Shown here in pieces: positions 37,203 to 45,482 of a stretch of 62,665 nucleotides of DNA. Each line of letters starts with the position of its first letter. Position 1 is the first letter of the stretch. The stretch is from assembly GCA_024637395.1 (NCBI GenBank), contig JAGXFG010000001.1, forward strand, positions 1 through 62,665, read 5' to 3'. Both the position numbers and the translations under genes were made by a program. The stretch comes from Burkholderiaceae bacterium. Its GTDB lineage: Bacteria > Pseudomonadota > Gammaproteobacteria > Burkholderiales > Burkholderiaceae_E. The notes under the pieces are model-generated. The model did not search any database. It worked only from the letters and a program-made list of their open reading frames with translations, and was not told the origin of the DNA.

Positions 37203-39440
37203 CTAGGAAACCCTGAACCGCGCTACCGAGTTCTTCAATTCCTGCGCCAGCACCGCGAGCTGACGAATCGACCCCGCGGTTTGCAGCGTACCTTCAGAAG
37301 TCTGTTCCGTCACCAGTAGAATTCGTTGGATCGACTGTGCGACCGTGCCCGCCGATGCCGCCTGCTTGGAGGTGGTGTTCGAAAAACCTTCGATCAGCTC
37401 GGCCAGATTACCCGAGACGGTGCCGATTTCATGCAACGCGTGACCGGCATCGTCGGACAGGCGGGTGCCTTCGACCACACCCTGCGTGCTCAGTTCCATC
37501 GCCCTGACGGCGTCCTGGGTGTCGGTCTGGATGCCGCGAATCAGCGTGGAGATCTGCTTGGTCGCCTCGCCCGAGCGTTCGGCGAGGCGCTGCACCTCCT
37601 CGGCCACGATCGTGAAGCCGCGACCTGCCTCTCCTGCCGACGCCGCCTGGATCGCGGCGTTGAGCGCGAGCACGTTGGTCTGTTCGGTGATGTCGGAGAT
37701 CAGCTCGACAATCTCGCCGATTTCCTGCGAGGACTCGCCGAGGCGCTTGATGCGCTTGGCGGTCTCCTGGATCTGGTCGCGAATTCCATTCATCCCGGCG
37801 ATGGCATTGTCGACCGCCCGCGTGCCCTGCTGTGATGCCGCCAGCGACTGGCCGGCGACCTGGACCGACTCGGACGCCCGTGCCGAGACCTCGTGGATCT
37901 GCTGCGCCATGCGCAGCACCGCCTCGCCAGTGTCGCGAATTTCCCGCGACTGCTGCTCGGAGGCCGCCTGCAGGCTGGTCGCAGTCATCTGCGCCCGCGA
38001 CGACGCCTCGTTGACGAGCTTGGCCGTGCTGTTGATCCGCGCCACCAGGCTGCGCAACTCCTCGACCGTGTAGTTGACCGAATCGGCGATTGCGCCGGTG
38101 ATGTCGTCGGAGACCGTGGCCTGCACCGTGAGGTCGCCATCGGCAACTTCCTGAAGTTCGTTCATCAGGCGCAGGATAGCCGCCTGGTTGAGGTCGTTGG
38201 CGCGCCTGGTCTGCTCCTGCTGACGCTCGGCGATCGCCCTCTGGGCTTCGGCATCCTCGGCGCGCACGACGCCCTCGACGACATAGGCCCGCGCCAGACC
38301 AAAGCTGCCAATCGCCGCGATCAGGCCGCAGATTCCGGCTGCGATCACCCGCCAATCCGGTCCGCCGTCGCCCGCGCTCACGCCGCGCAGGCTCTCGAGT
38401 TCCAGCCGCAGCGGCTCGCTGCCCCTGAAGATCCGCCGTTCCGAAACCTTGGCCTGCTGCAGGCCGGCGAGATTATCGAGGATATTCTTCAGCGACTTCT
38501 CGCTCGTCCCCAGCAGGGTCTTGACCTCGCCGAGCGCGCGCGTGGTTTCGGCGTCGGCTGGCGGCGTCGCCCGCAGCAGCGCGTCAGCATTGGCCCCCAG
38601 CGCGCGCACCGACTGACCCAGGCTTGTGCCCACCTGGGGATCGAAGTGCTCGGCCGAGACCAGCATGCTGGCGTCCTTGGCGATGCTCTGCGTCAGCATC
38701 ACCAGTTCGCCCGAGAGCGATATTTCGCGTGCCGAAGAGCCCTTCTGAAGCTTGGCCGTCGCGACCGTCTGCGCCGCGCCCAGCAATTGCGGGTTGGCGC
38801 CAAGAATCGTGCGCCGCAACTCGCCCAGCGACTCGAGCAGCGGACGCTGATCGCCGAGCTGGCGGGCCGCCTCGTCGGACGAACGCCAGCGCGCCATCAC
38901 CGTCGGCAGCGCCGGCGCGACCGAGTCAATCGCCGTGAGCTGGTCGAGGGCCGCATTGACCTTCTGGCGGCTTTCGGAGAGCTGCACAAAGGATTCGAAA
39001 TCACCGCCAATCGCGCCCGGTGCCGACTTGGCCATGCGCTGTGAATGGGTCAGCGCTTCGCCAATCAGGTGGGTGACGCGATTCATCTCGGCCGAGTGGC
39101 GCACGTCAAGCCAGAGGAACAGAAAGCTCAGTCCGATGGCCAGCGCCAGCACCGGCACCCAGACCCGAACCTGGCGCTCGAACGGCAGATGGCCCACCAG
39201 GGGGAAAACTAAGCGCCGCCGCCGGTCAGCGCGCACCTGCGCCCTGGCGCCGGCAGTAGTTCCGGCAGAGGCGCCGACTTCGCCGTAGACGATCGGGTTG
39301 TCGCGCCCGCCGCGATCGTTGAGGTCGTCAATGATCACCGTGTCCGGCGCCAGTGACACGCCTTCGTCAGCCAACCCGCTGGAATCCTGGCCTGATGCAG
39401 GCGTCTTCATGTGCGGGCTCTTCTCCATGGTCGGTGGCAT
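37203..39440 (-). CDS. pilJ: PilJ methyl-accepting chemoreceptor of the Pil-Chp system
   Basis: The 745-residue receptor has an N-terminal cytoplasmic tail, TM1 (~residues 91-112), a periplasmic helical domain, TM2 (~366-386), a HAMP-like region and a C-terminal signalling coiled coil. The hairpin tip is near [21 protein letters not shown], followed by [17 protein letters not shown]. PilJ senses pili or surface contact and feeds ChpA through the CheW-like PilI. ATGs at 39440 and 39410 are both plausible starts; neither has a good ribosome-binding site. It follows pilI by 3 bp. Confidence 0.94.
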   Translation of the reverse strand: MPPTMEKSPHMKTPASGQDSSGLADEGVSLAPDTVIIDDLNDRGGRDNPIVYGEVGASAGTTAGARAQVRADRRRRLVFPLVGHLPFERQVRVWVPVLALAIGLSFLFLWLDVRHSAEMNRVTHLIGEALTHSQRMAKSAPGAIGGDFESFVQLSESRQKVNAALDQLTAIDSVAPALPTVMARWRSSDEAARQLGDQRPLLESLGELRRTILGANPQLLGAAQTVATAKLQKGSSAREISLSGELVMLTQSIAKDASMLVSAEHFDPQVGTSLGQSVRALGANADALLRATPPADAETTRALGEVKTLLGTSEKSLKNILDNLAGLQQAKVSERRIFRGSEPLRLELESLRGVSAGDGGPDWRVIAAGICGLIAAIGSFGLARAYVVEGVVRAEDAEAQRAIAERQQEQTRRANDLNQAAILRLMNELQEVADGDLTVQATVSDDITGAIADSVNYTVEELRSLVARINSTAKLVNEASSRAQMTATSLQAASEQQSREIRDTGEAVLRMAQQIHEVSARASESVQVAGQSLAASQQGTRAVDNAIAGMNGIRDQIQETAKRIKRLGESSQEIGEIVELISDITEQTNVLALNAAIQAASAGEAGRGFTIVAEEVQRLAERSGEATKQISTLIRGIQTDTQDAVRAMELSTQGVVEGTRLSDDAGHALHEIGTVSGNLAELIEGFSNTTSKQAASAGTVAQSIQRILLVTEQTSEGTLQTAGSIRQLAVLAQELKNSVARFRVS

Positions 39441-39443
39441 TTT

Positions 39444-40124
39444 CTAGCGCGCCGCGACGAGGAAACGCTCGTCGACGGCCAGTTGCTGCAGGCTGAGTTC
39501 GTGCCAGTGCCGGTCCTGCGCGTCAACCCACTCGGCGCGCTCGGCGCCGTCAGGATCACTGATCAGGAGCAGCTTCGCGAGGTCCTGGAGACCCAGCATG
39601 CGATCGACCAGCAACGCAGCATTGAGGTTGAGCCGTGACGCGAACACCAGCAGGCGCGACTCCCGACCCACCACGCTGGGGGACTCGCCCAGGAATTCGG
39701 CCAGATCGGTCACCGCGTGCAGGGAGCCACGCAGGTTGACCAGCCCGCGCAGCCACGAATGGGTCAACGGCACCACCGCGAAAGTCGGCGGGACCGCGAC
39801 AATTTCGCCGGCCTCGGAGAGTTCGACCAGCCAGAGCCGGCCGGCTGCCTCTACCCCGAGCTTGGTCTGGCGCGCCGCGCCTGCTTCCCCGACTCGTGCG
39901 CCAAGCCGCGCCTGGAATTCGCGCAGGTGATCGTCCTCGGGAGTCTCGCCGGGTTCCGGGCTTGCCGCGGCAGCGGCCACGGTCTCCGGGTTCGGCGCGT
40001 CGTCGTCCGCAACCGCCGCCGGCGTGGCGGTGACCTCTTCCTCGGGCGGGGCAGCTTCCTGCTCTGCCTCGGGAATGGCCACGGGCGCCTTGAACTGGCG
40101 CAGCAGGTCGTCGAATTCGTTCAT
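39444..40124 (-). CDS. pilI: PilI CheW-like adaptor protein
   Basis: The 226-residue protein has an N-terminal low-complexity acidic linker (residues ~15-65) followed by a CheW domain with LWLVELSEAGEIVAVPP, LRGLVNLRGSLHAVTDLAEFLG and a C-terminal strand. It should couple the PilJ receptor to the ChpA kinase. Its start overlaps the pilH stop as ATGA, so the two are translated together. Confidence 0.93.
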   Translation of the reverse strand: MNEFDDLLRQFKAPVAIPEAEQEAAPPEEEVTATPAAVADDDAPNPETVAAAAASPEPGETPEDDHLREFQARLGARVGEAGAARQTKLGVEAAGRLWLVELSEAGEIVAVPPTFAVVPLTHSWLRGLVNLRGSLHAVTDLAEFLGESPSVVGRESRLLVFASRLNLNAALLVDRMLGLQDLAKLLLISDPDGAERAEWVDAQDRHWHELSLQQLAVDERFLVAAR

Positions 40125-40522
40125 GATCGTTCGGTGGCCGCTTCCGGCGCAGTGGCGGCCAGCAGGCGCGCCACGCGCGCCAGCAGGTCCTGGTCGGCCA
40201 CCGGCTTGATCACGTAATCACGCGCGCCCTGGCGCATCCCCCAGATGCGGTCGGTCTCGCCAGCCTTGCCGGTGCAGATCAGCACCGGGATGTTCTGGGT
40301 GACCGGGTCGCGGGCCAGCGTGCGGGTGACCTGGAAACCGCTCAGGCCCGGCATAACCACGTCGAGCAGCACCAGGCTCGGGTGCTCGTCGCGAGCCTTG
40401 CGCAGGGCTTCCTGGCCGTTTTCGGCAGTAATTACCTGATAGCCCTGGCCGACCAGAAGGTCGGAAAAGTAGAAGCGGGCCGTGGCCGAGTCGTCGACCA
40501 CCAGGATCTTGGGGACGCTCAT
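40121..40522 (-). CDS. pilH: PilH CheY-like response regulator
   Basis: The 133-residue single receiver domain carries the acidic pair ILVVDDSATARF, the phospho-aspartate in LVLLDVVMPGLSGF, the conserved threonine in LICTGKAG and lysine in YVIKPV. PilH acts as a phosphate sink or retraction regulator in Pil-Chp systems. It lies 28 bp after pilG and overlaps pilI by 4 bp. Confidence 0.94.
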   Translation of the reverse strand: MSVPKILVVDDSATARFYFSDLLVGQGYQVITAENGQEALRKARDEHPSLVLLDVVMPGLSGFQVTRTLARDPVTQNIPVLICTGKAGETDRIWGMRQGARDYVIKPVADQDLLARVARLLAATAPEAATERS

Positions 40523-40550
40523 GGCGTGGATTCTCCCATCGCTGCGTCTC

Positions 40551-40952
40551 TCACGCCTGCGCGCCGGTGGCGACGTATTCGCCCACCGTGCGCAGCAATC
40601 CGTCCTTGGTGAACGGCTTGGTCAGATAGAGGTCGGAACCCACCATGCGCCCGCGGGCACGATCGAACAGCCCGTCCTTGCTCGAGAGCATGACTACCGG
40701 GATGTTGCGGTAGCGCTGGCTCTTCTTGATCAGCGCACAGGTCTGGTACCCGTCGAGCCGCGGCATCAGGATGTCGCAGAAGATCAGGTCCGGTTCGTGA
40801 TCGGCAATCTTGGCCAGCGCGTCGAAGCCGTCCGCTGCGAGAATCACTTCGGCACCAGCCTGGCCGAGGAAGATTTCCGCGCTGCGCCGGATCGTGTTGC
40901 TGTCGTCGATCACCATCACCTTGACGCCAGCGAGTTGGCTGACATCACTCAT
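40551..40952 (-). CDS. pilG: PilG CheY-like response regulator
   Basis: The 133-residue receiver domain shows VMVIDDSNTIRRSAEIFL, the phospho-aspartate in LIFCDILMPRLDGYQTC, serine in VMLSSKDG and lysine in YLTKPF, all as in PilG of Pseudomonas, where it promotes pilus extension and cAMP synthesis. ATG at 40952 is chosen; a GTG four codons upstream is also open. It is the first gene of the chemosensory block and is divergent from thiE. The rubredoxin gene that often precedes pilG is absent. Confidence 0.93.
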   Translation of the reverse strand: MSDVSQLAGVKVMVIDDSNTIRRSAEIFLGQAGAEVILAADGFDALAKIADHEPDLIFCDILMPRLDGYQTCALIKKSQRYRNIPVVMLSSKDGLFDRARGRMVGSDLYLTKPFTKDGLLRTVGEYVATGAQA

Positions 40953-41042
40953 CTCGTTCCCCACAGCATGGCCAGACTCCTCGTGCCGTTAATGTCGAAG
41001 TCGATGGTACCCTGCCGGCAAATGAGCAGCGCTGGGGTACCG

Positions 41043-41717
41043 ATGAGTGGTCAGGGGATTGCGACAGACGCGCGCACAAGCGCTGGCTCTGCGATACACG
41101 GGCTCTACGCGATCACGCCCGAGCTCGAAAATACCGCCGAACTGCTGCGGCTGGTTGCTGCCGCCTTGCGCGGTGGCGCCAGCGTCGTGCAGTACCGCGC
41201 CAAGCAGGCCGACGCCGAGTTGCGGCGCGAGCAGGCCGCGGCGCTCAACGCGCTGTGCCGCCAATTCGCCGTGCCGCTGATCATCAACGACGACTGGCTG
41301 CTGGCGCTCGCGGTCGGCGCCGCCGGCGTGCACGTCGGGGCAAACGACGGTGAACCGCAGGCGGTGCGCGCGGCGCTCGGACCAGGAAGAATTCTGGGGG
41401 TGTCGTGCTACAACCGGCTCGAGCTCGCCGAGCGGGTGATCGGGGTGGCCGACTACGTCGCCTTTGGCAGCGTCTTTCCTTCGGCCACCAAACCCGACGC
41501 GGTGCGGGCCGAGCTCGAGCTGTTTCGCGAGGGGCGGCGGCGCGGCTGGCGGACGGTGGCGATCGGGGGGATTGATCAGGCGAACGCGCGCTCGGTGATA
41601 GAAGCCGGGGCGGATGCGGTGGCGGTGATCAGCGCGGTGTTCGGGGCGGAGGACGTTGAAGTGGCGGCGCGGGGAATATCGGGATTCTTCGCCACCGGGC
41701 GATCATCGCCGGTTTGA
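41043..41717 (+). CDS. thiE: Thiamine-phosphate synthase ThiE
   Basis: ThiE joins HMP-PP and thiazole phosphate to thiamine phosphate. The 224-residue TIM-barrel enzyme has LYAITPELENTAEL, VVQYRAKQAD, LIINDDWLLALAVGAAGVHVG, ILGVSCYN, VAFGSVFPSATKPDA and VAIGGIDQANA, all family hallmarks. The start at 41043 has GGGGT at -8; ATG 41022 would add seven residues but has no ribosome-binding site. It is alone on the plus strand between the pil block and pilA. Confidence 0.95.
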   Translation: MSGQGIATDARTSAGSAIHGLYAITPELENTAELLRLVAAALRGGASVVQYRAKQADAELRREQAAALNALCRQFAVPLIINDDWLLALAVGAAGVHVGANDGEPQAVRAALGPGRILGVSCYNRLELAERVIGVADYVAFGSVFPSATKPDAVRAELELFREGRRRGWRTVAIGGIDQANARSVIEAGADAVAVISAVFGAEDVEVAARGISGFFATGRSSPV

Positions 41718-41768
41718 TCCTGGATCAAGCCGATCTCGGCCGGCTCACCTATCGCCGAAACAACGGAA

Positions 41769-41790
41769 AACGCGGCCCGCAGGCCGCGTT
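41769..41790. terminator. Shared terminator between thiE and pilA
   Basis: AACGCGGCC, loop CGCA, GGCCGCGTT is a perfect 9-bp stem between two converging genes. On the minus strand it runs into TTTTCC, so it looks best as the pilA terminator, and it may also stop thiE transcripts. Confidence 0.8.
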
Positions 41791-41822
41791 ATTGAAGACA
41801 GTGCTATCTATTTATCGATCGA

Positions 41823-42278
41823 TCAGCGGCAGGTAGCCGGTACGTACTTGTCCGAGATCGTGGTGGTGCAGGCCCAGGTCAGCTGACCAGTGCTGGCGCC
41901 GGCGGCGTCAGTCAATTCGGTCGGGGTCAGCACGATGGTGCCGGCCGCGTTAGGTACACTCGAAGTAATCGTAACAATGCCCGTAAGATCGGTAACAGCA
42001 ACGCCAGAGACGTAGGTGGTCGCGCCGGGGAAGATATAGCCGCTGTTGGCGGCGGTTACAAACGCCAGGCCACCCAGCGACTGGGCGGTCTCCGACACCG
42101 CCAGCTTGGCCGGCGCGCCCATGATGACCACTTCCGAAACTTTCGCCCGCGTCGTGTAGTCCTGATACGCCGGCAGCGCTACCGCTGCCAGGATGCCGAT
42201 GATCGCGACCACGATCATCAGTTCGATCAGCGTGAAGCCCGTTTGTACCCGTTTGCCCATCTTGCCAAATTTGCTCAT
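41823..42278 (-). CDS. pilA: Type IV major pilin PilA
   Basis: The 151-residue prepilin has a 14-residue basic leader ending in Gly, then the processed N-terminus [20 protein letters not shown] with F+1 and E+5, as needed for PilD cleavage and assembly. The C-terminal disulfide loop is bounded by two cysteines in [19 protein letters not shown] at 42278 is preferred over the 57-bp longer frame because AGGAGA precedes it by 8 bases and the leader is then normal. It is transcribed from a sigma-54-type promoter and ends at a strong hairpin. Confidence 0.96.
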   Translation of the reverse strand: MSKFGKMGKRVQTGFTLIELMIVVAIIGILAAVALPAYQDYTTRAKVSEVVIMGAPAKLAVSETAQSLGGLAFVTAANSGYIFPGATTYVSGVAVTDLTGIVTITSSVPNAAGTIVLTPTELTDAAGASTGQLTWACTTTISDKYVPATCR

Positions 42279-42340
42279 TTCCAATCTCCTGAAGGTTGAT
42301 GAAACTAGGAAGCGAAAAAGCTTCTCTCGGGTCATATAAA

Positions 42341-42355
42341 GCAGCCTCCGTGCCA
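42341..42355 (-). promoter_or_regulatory. Sigma-54 (-24/-12) promoter of pilA
   Basis: On the minus strand TGGCACGGAGGCTGC matches the sigma-54 consensus TGGCACG-N4-TTGC in all but one defined base, with GG and GC at the required spacing. The predicted transcription start is near 42330, giving a ~50-nt leader before pilA. PilR-type enhancer binding is expected for such pilin promoters. Confidence 0.85.
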
Positions 42356-42409
42356 GCCGGCGCCAGGAAGGAGCAAGTGGCGACGAACGGCGGGTTTTGT
42401 GGCGGCAGG

Positions 42410-42425
42410 TGTGAGATCGGTCACA
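42410..42425. promoter_or_regulatory. Crp/Vfr-type binding site upstream of pilA
   Basis: TGTGA, GATCGG, TCACA: both half-sites match the cAMP receptor protein consensus perfectly, with the required 6-bp spacer; the palindrome extends by one further base pair on each side. It is centred about 88 bp upstream of the predicted pilA start. The assignment rests on the match and its position next to cAMP genes. Confidence 0.65.
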
Positions 42426-42526
42426 CTATTTGGGGCGGCTCGACCGTCTGTCGGGAGGCTCCTGGGAGTGGCCGATTCGGCCGGCGCGCAACCAAAGCAA
42501 CGGGGCGGTCTGGATCACGGCCAAAT

Positions 42527-42565
42527 GTGACGGTTCTTGTCACCCGGGGTGACGAATCGCGTCAC
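42527..42565. repeat. Array of alternating GTGAC/GTCAC pentamers
   Basis: GTGAC (42527), GTCAC (42539), GTGAC (42549) and GTCAC (42561) form two identical GTGAC-N7-GTCAC inverted repeats separated by 5 bp. The second can also fold into a 7-bp hairpin (GGGTGAC/GTCACCC) just beyond the phosphodiesterase stop codon. It could be a regulator site for pilA or an RNA 3'-end structure. The rest of the 296-bp gap between the phosphodiesterase and pilA holds only the promoter elements listed. Confidence 0.6.
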
Positions 42566-42574
42566 CCGCGCGCT

Positions 42575-43339
42575 TCAGAGCTCGAGCACTTCGCCCTGCA
42601 CCAGCACCCGCGGGCTGTGCCGCCCGGCCCAGGCGCCGACCTCGGAGGCGATCAGCTCGCGGTCCGAGGGCTTGAGATGGGTGATCAGCACCTCGGGTTC
42701 GCGCTGCAGCTTGGCGAGTTCCTCGCCCAGCTGGATCGGGAAGAGGTGCTTGGCGGCAACCGCCAGGTCACGCTCGCGGTTGGCGAAAGCGGTCTCGACG
42801 ATCAGGTAGCGCAGGTTGTCCATGCCGTTGACCGCCCGCCAGAAGTCGTCGTTGGGACCGGTATCGCCCGAGAACACCAGCGCGGCCTCATCGGTAAAGA
42901 CCTGGAAGGCCAGCGCCGGCACGGTGTGGCTTGCAGCCAGGCTGCGCACGCTGCGCCCGGCGATCTCGACCACCGAGTCGATCGCCAGCGGGGCGAACTC
43001 CATCCACGGCCGCTCGTAGTGCGGGATTTCGGTGAAGTCCGGCCAGATCACCCAGTTGAAGATATGGGTGCGCAGCGCCGCGATCGTTTCCGGCAAGGCA
43101 TGAACCGTGACCGGGCGCTGGCGCAGCGACCCGACCGAATCGACCAGCAGCGGCAGCGCCGCGATGTGATCGAGGTGGGAATGGGTCAGGAAGACATGGT
43201 CGATCTCGGCGAGCTCGGCGACGCTCAGGTCGTAGACCCCGGTGCCGGCGTCGAGCAGGATGTCGGAGTCTACCAGGAACGAGGTCGTCCGCATGCCGCT
43301 GCCAACACCACCGCTGCAACCGAGCACACGGACTTTCAT
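42575..43339 (-). CDS. Class II (MBL-fold) 3',5'-cyclic-nucleotide phosphodiesterase
   Basis: The 254-residue metallo-beta-lactamase-fold protein has the metal motif THSHLDH (H53, H55, D57, H58), the downstream SHTVPALAF and FSGDTGPN, and the ending VLITHLKP. The HSHLDHIAALPLLVDS segment matches the class II cyclic-nucleotide phosphodiesterase signature closely, so cAMP hydrolysis is the likely reaction. Its ATG overlaps the stop of the adenylate cyclase gene as ATGA, so both are translated together. Other MBL phosphodiesterases or hydrolases cannot be excluded by sequence alone. Confidence 0.85.
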   Translation of the reverse strand: MKVRVLGCSGGVGSGMRTTSFLVDSDILLDAGTGVYDLSVAELAEIDHVFLTHSHLDHIAALPLLVDSVGSLRQRPVTVHALPETIAALRTHIFNWVIWPDFTEIPHYERPWMEFAPLAIDSVVEIAGRSVRSLAASHTVPALAFQVFTDEAALVFSGDTGPNDDFWRAVNGMDNLRYLIVETAFANRERDLAVAAKHLFPIQLGEELAKLQREPEVLITHLKPSDRELIASEVGAWAGRHSPRVLVQGEVLEL

Positions 43340-45363
43340 TGCCCCGCCATTGACGTCTTGCGAACCGATTCCTGAAGTTCGGCGCTCTCCTGCGGCACGA
43401 TCCTCAGCACTCCCGGCGCGCCATCGGCGGGCGCCGGAACGAAGACCGCGACCCGCTCGATGCGCCCGGCGACCGTCACCCGCTCTAGTTGCGTGCACTG
43501 CATCTGCCGGCACAGCCGCGCCGTGCCTTCACCCAGGATCACCGGCACCTCGAAGCGCTTGGTCAGGCCCTCCAGCCGAGCGGCCAGATTCACCGCGTCG
43601 CCAATTACGGTATAGGCGCGGCGCAACTTCGAGCCCATTTCGCCCACCCGCACCACGCCCGAATTGATTCCGATGCCGACGGCCAGAGGTGGCAGGCCAC
43701 GCTCGACAAAGCGGCGCGACAGCCGTTGAGCCTCGATCTGCATTGCCAGCGCGGCCTCGACGGCGCGGTCGGCGTGGGCCGGATCCTCGAGCGGGGCGCC
43801 CCAGAACGCCATCACCGCGTCGCCGATGTACTTGTCCAGCGTGCCGCGGTGGGCGTGGATCACCTCGGTCATCGCGGTCAGGAATTCATTGAGATATTCG
43901 CGCAACTGCTCGGGCTGCATCTTCTCGGCCATCGCGGTGAAGCCGCGGATGTCGGCGAACAGCACCGTGACTTCGCGATCCATGCTGGCGTCGGCGCGAT
44001 GGCTCAGCGGGTTCAGCGCCATCTGCTTGACCAGTTCCGGGGACACATATTCGCCAAACAGCGCCACGACGGCGCGGCGCGCCCGCCCTTCGGTGAGATA
44101 GCCGGCGGCAAGATTGAACAGCGTCAGCACCAGCACCATCGCCAGGCCAGCGGTCAACGGCAGCATCAGCGCGAAATTGCTGAACGCGATCGTGTTCCAG
44201 GCCACCAGCGTGCCCAGGCTGATGACCCCGACCAGCAGGACGCCCAGCGGGCCGATCAGCGGCGCGCTCGCGGCCAGCGCCAGCCCGACCAGTCCCATCC
44301 CGACCGCCGCCAGCAGGCCGGCGTCGGCCGGACGCTGGTTGATCGTGCCGGCGAGCGCCCCCGAAATCAGTTGCGCGTGAATTTGCACTCCCGGAAAGGT
44401 CGCACCGATCGGGGTTGCCCGCAGGTCGGTCAGTCCGGGGGCACTGGTGCCCACCAGCACGATTCGATCGGCGAACCACCGCGGATCGGCGCGCCCCGCG
44501 AGCACGTCGCTTGCCGAGACATAGCGAAACGGCCGCTTGCTGCCGGCAAACGGCACCAGCGCGGTCATCCCGGCCGAGATCGGCAATGAAACCGCACCCC
44601 GTGCCCCGCGCAGGGCAATGGTCTGGTCCGAAACCACCAGCGCCGCTGCGCCCAGGTAGTCGCGTAACAGGCCGAGCGCCAGGGAAGAGTAGAGCTGCTC
44701 GCCGTGGGCGGCGAGCAGCGGCAGGGCCCGCACCACGCCGTCGGGATCGACCAGCGGATTGAGGAACCCGGCACCGTCGGCGGCGGCCTGCAACTGGGCC
44801 AGGTTGGCGCCATAACCGTCCCAGGACGTGACCTGCTGGCCGGGACGCAGCGCGTGCGCCGGCAGGACCGGAGCCGGCAGGACTCCTACCCCCCTGCCCC
44901 CGGATTCGTTGCCGAAGTAATAGCCGAGGTGAACCCGGTGTCCGGTGAGCGCGGCCGCGAAGGCGTCGTCGTCGCCGGCCGCGCGCGAGGGCTCGGCGAA
45001 AACCACGTCGAAACCGACCACCGCCGCCTGGCCATCGTCGGTGAGGCGCCGGGAGAGATCTGCGAGCACCGCCCGCGGCCAGGGCCAGCGGCCCTGTTCG
45101 GCGAGGCTGCGCTCGTCGATATCGACGATCACGATCCGGTCGTCAGCAACCGTATCGCGCATGCGCAGCCGGGCGTCATAGGTCCAGCGATCGAGTGCGC
45201 CAAACCAGCCGGATCCCGGCGCGCCGACCTGCCAGGCGCAGAAGCCCAGGGCGATCGCCGCCCCGGCAGCGAACCGGCGCAGGCGCGAGCGCGCGAGCGC
45301 ACTCAACTCGCTACCGCCCGGAGGCGAACGATCACCTGCCGCAATGGTCGACTTGGCTGACAT
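43336..45363 (-). CDS. CHASE2-sensor class III adenylate cyclase
   Basis: The 675-residue membrane protein has one N-terminal helix (~29-46), an extracytoplasmic CHASE2 domain (~55-345: IVIVDIDERSLAEQGRWPWPR, FDVVFAEPS, LVGTSAPGLTDLRATPIG), three membrane helices (~350-425) and a catalytic cyclase domain. Metal aspartates are D471 (LFADIRGF) and D515 (KYIGDAV). Substrate residues K511 and D589 indicate ATP rather than GTP, and N592 and R596 are the transition-state pair. It should make cAMP in response to an external or envelope cue. It is coupled by a 4-bp overlap to the phosphodiesterase. Confidence 0.92.
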   Translation of the reverse strand: MSAKSTIAAGDRSPPGGSELSALARSRLRRFAAGAAIALGFCAWQVGAPGSGWFGALDRWTYDARLRMRDTVADDRIVIVDIDERSLAEQGRWPWPRAVLADLSRRLTDDGQAAVVGFDVVFAEPSRAAGDDDAFAAALTGHRVHLGYYFGNESGGRGVGVLPAPVLPAHALRPGQQVTSWDGYGANLAQLQAAADGAGFLNPLVDPDGVVRALPLLAAHGEQLYSSLALGLLRDYLGAAALVVSDQTIALRGARGAVSLPISAGMTALVPFAGSKRPFRYVSASDVLAGRADPRWFADRIVLVGTSAPGLTDLRATPIGATFPGVQIHAQLISGALAGTINQRPADAGLLAAVGMGLVGLALAASAPLIGPLGVLLVGVISLGTLVAWNTIAFSNFALMLPLTAGLAMVLVLTLFNLAAGYLTEGRARRAVVALFGEYVSPELVKQMALNPLSHRADASMDREVTVLFADIRGFTAMAEKMQPEQLREYLNEFLTAMTEVIHAHRGTLDKYIGDAVMAFWGAPLEDPAHADRAVEAALAMQIEAQRLSRRFVERGLPPLAVGIGINSGVVRVGEMGSKLRRAYTVIGDAVNLAARLEGLTKRFEVPVILGEGTARLCRQMQCTQLERVTVAGRIERVAVFVPAPADGAPGVLRIVPQESAELQESVRKTSMAGQ

Positions 45364-45445
45364 GAGGGGATCGTAACGGGAAGCCTCCGGGGCTCTAAGG
45401 AACTATTTCATGAAAGGGGCCGGGGCGCCGCCAGACGGAGGTACT

Positions 45446-45463
45446 CGCCGGCAACAACCGGCG
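45446..45463 (-). terminator. Possible terminator after terC
   Basis: CGCCGG, loop CAACAA, CCGGCG: a 6-bp stem 20 bp beyond the TerC stop and upstream of the cyclase gene, without a T run. Weak support. Confidence 0.3.
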
Positions 45464-45482
45464 TTCCCACCCGGTATGGCCG

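Noticed and set aside
40953-41042. Rubredoxin gene upstream of pilG, as in many beta-proteobacteria.
   Set aside because: Only 90 bp lie between pilG and thiE and no CxxC frame is present.
42527-42543. GTGAC-N7-GTCAC as a second Crp site.
   Set aside because: The TGTGA and TCAC halves are too far apart (9 bp rather than 6 between TGTGA and TCACC) for Crp.
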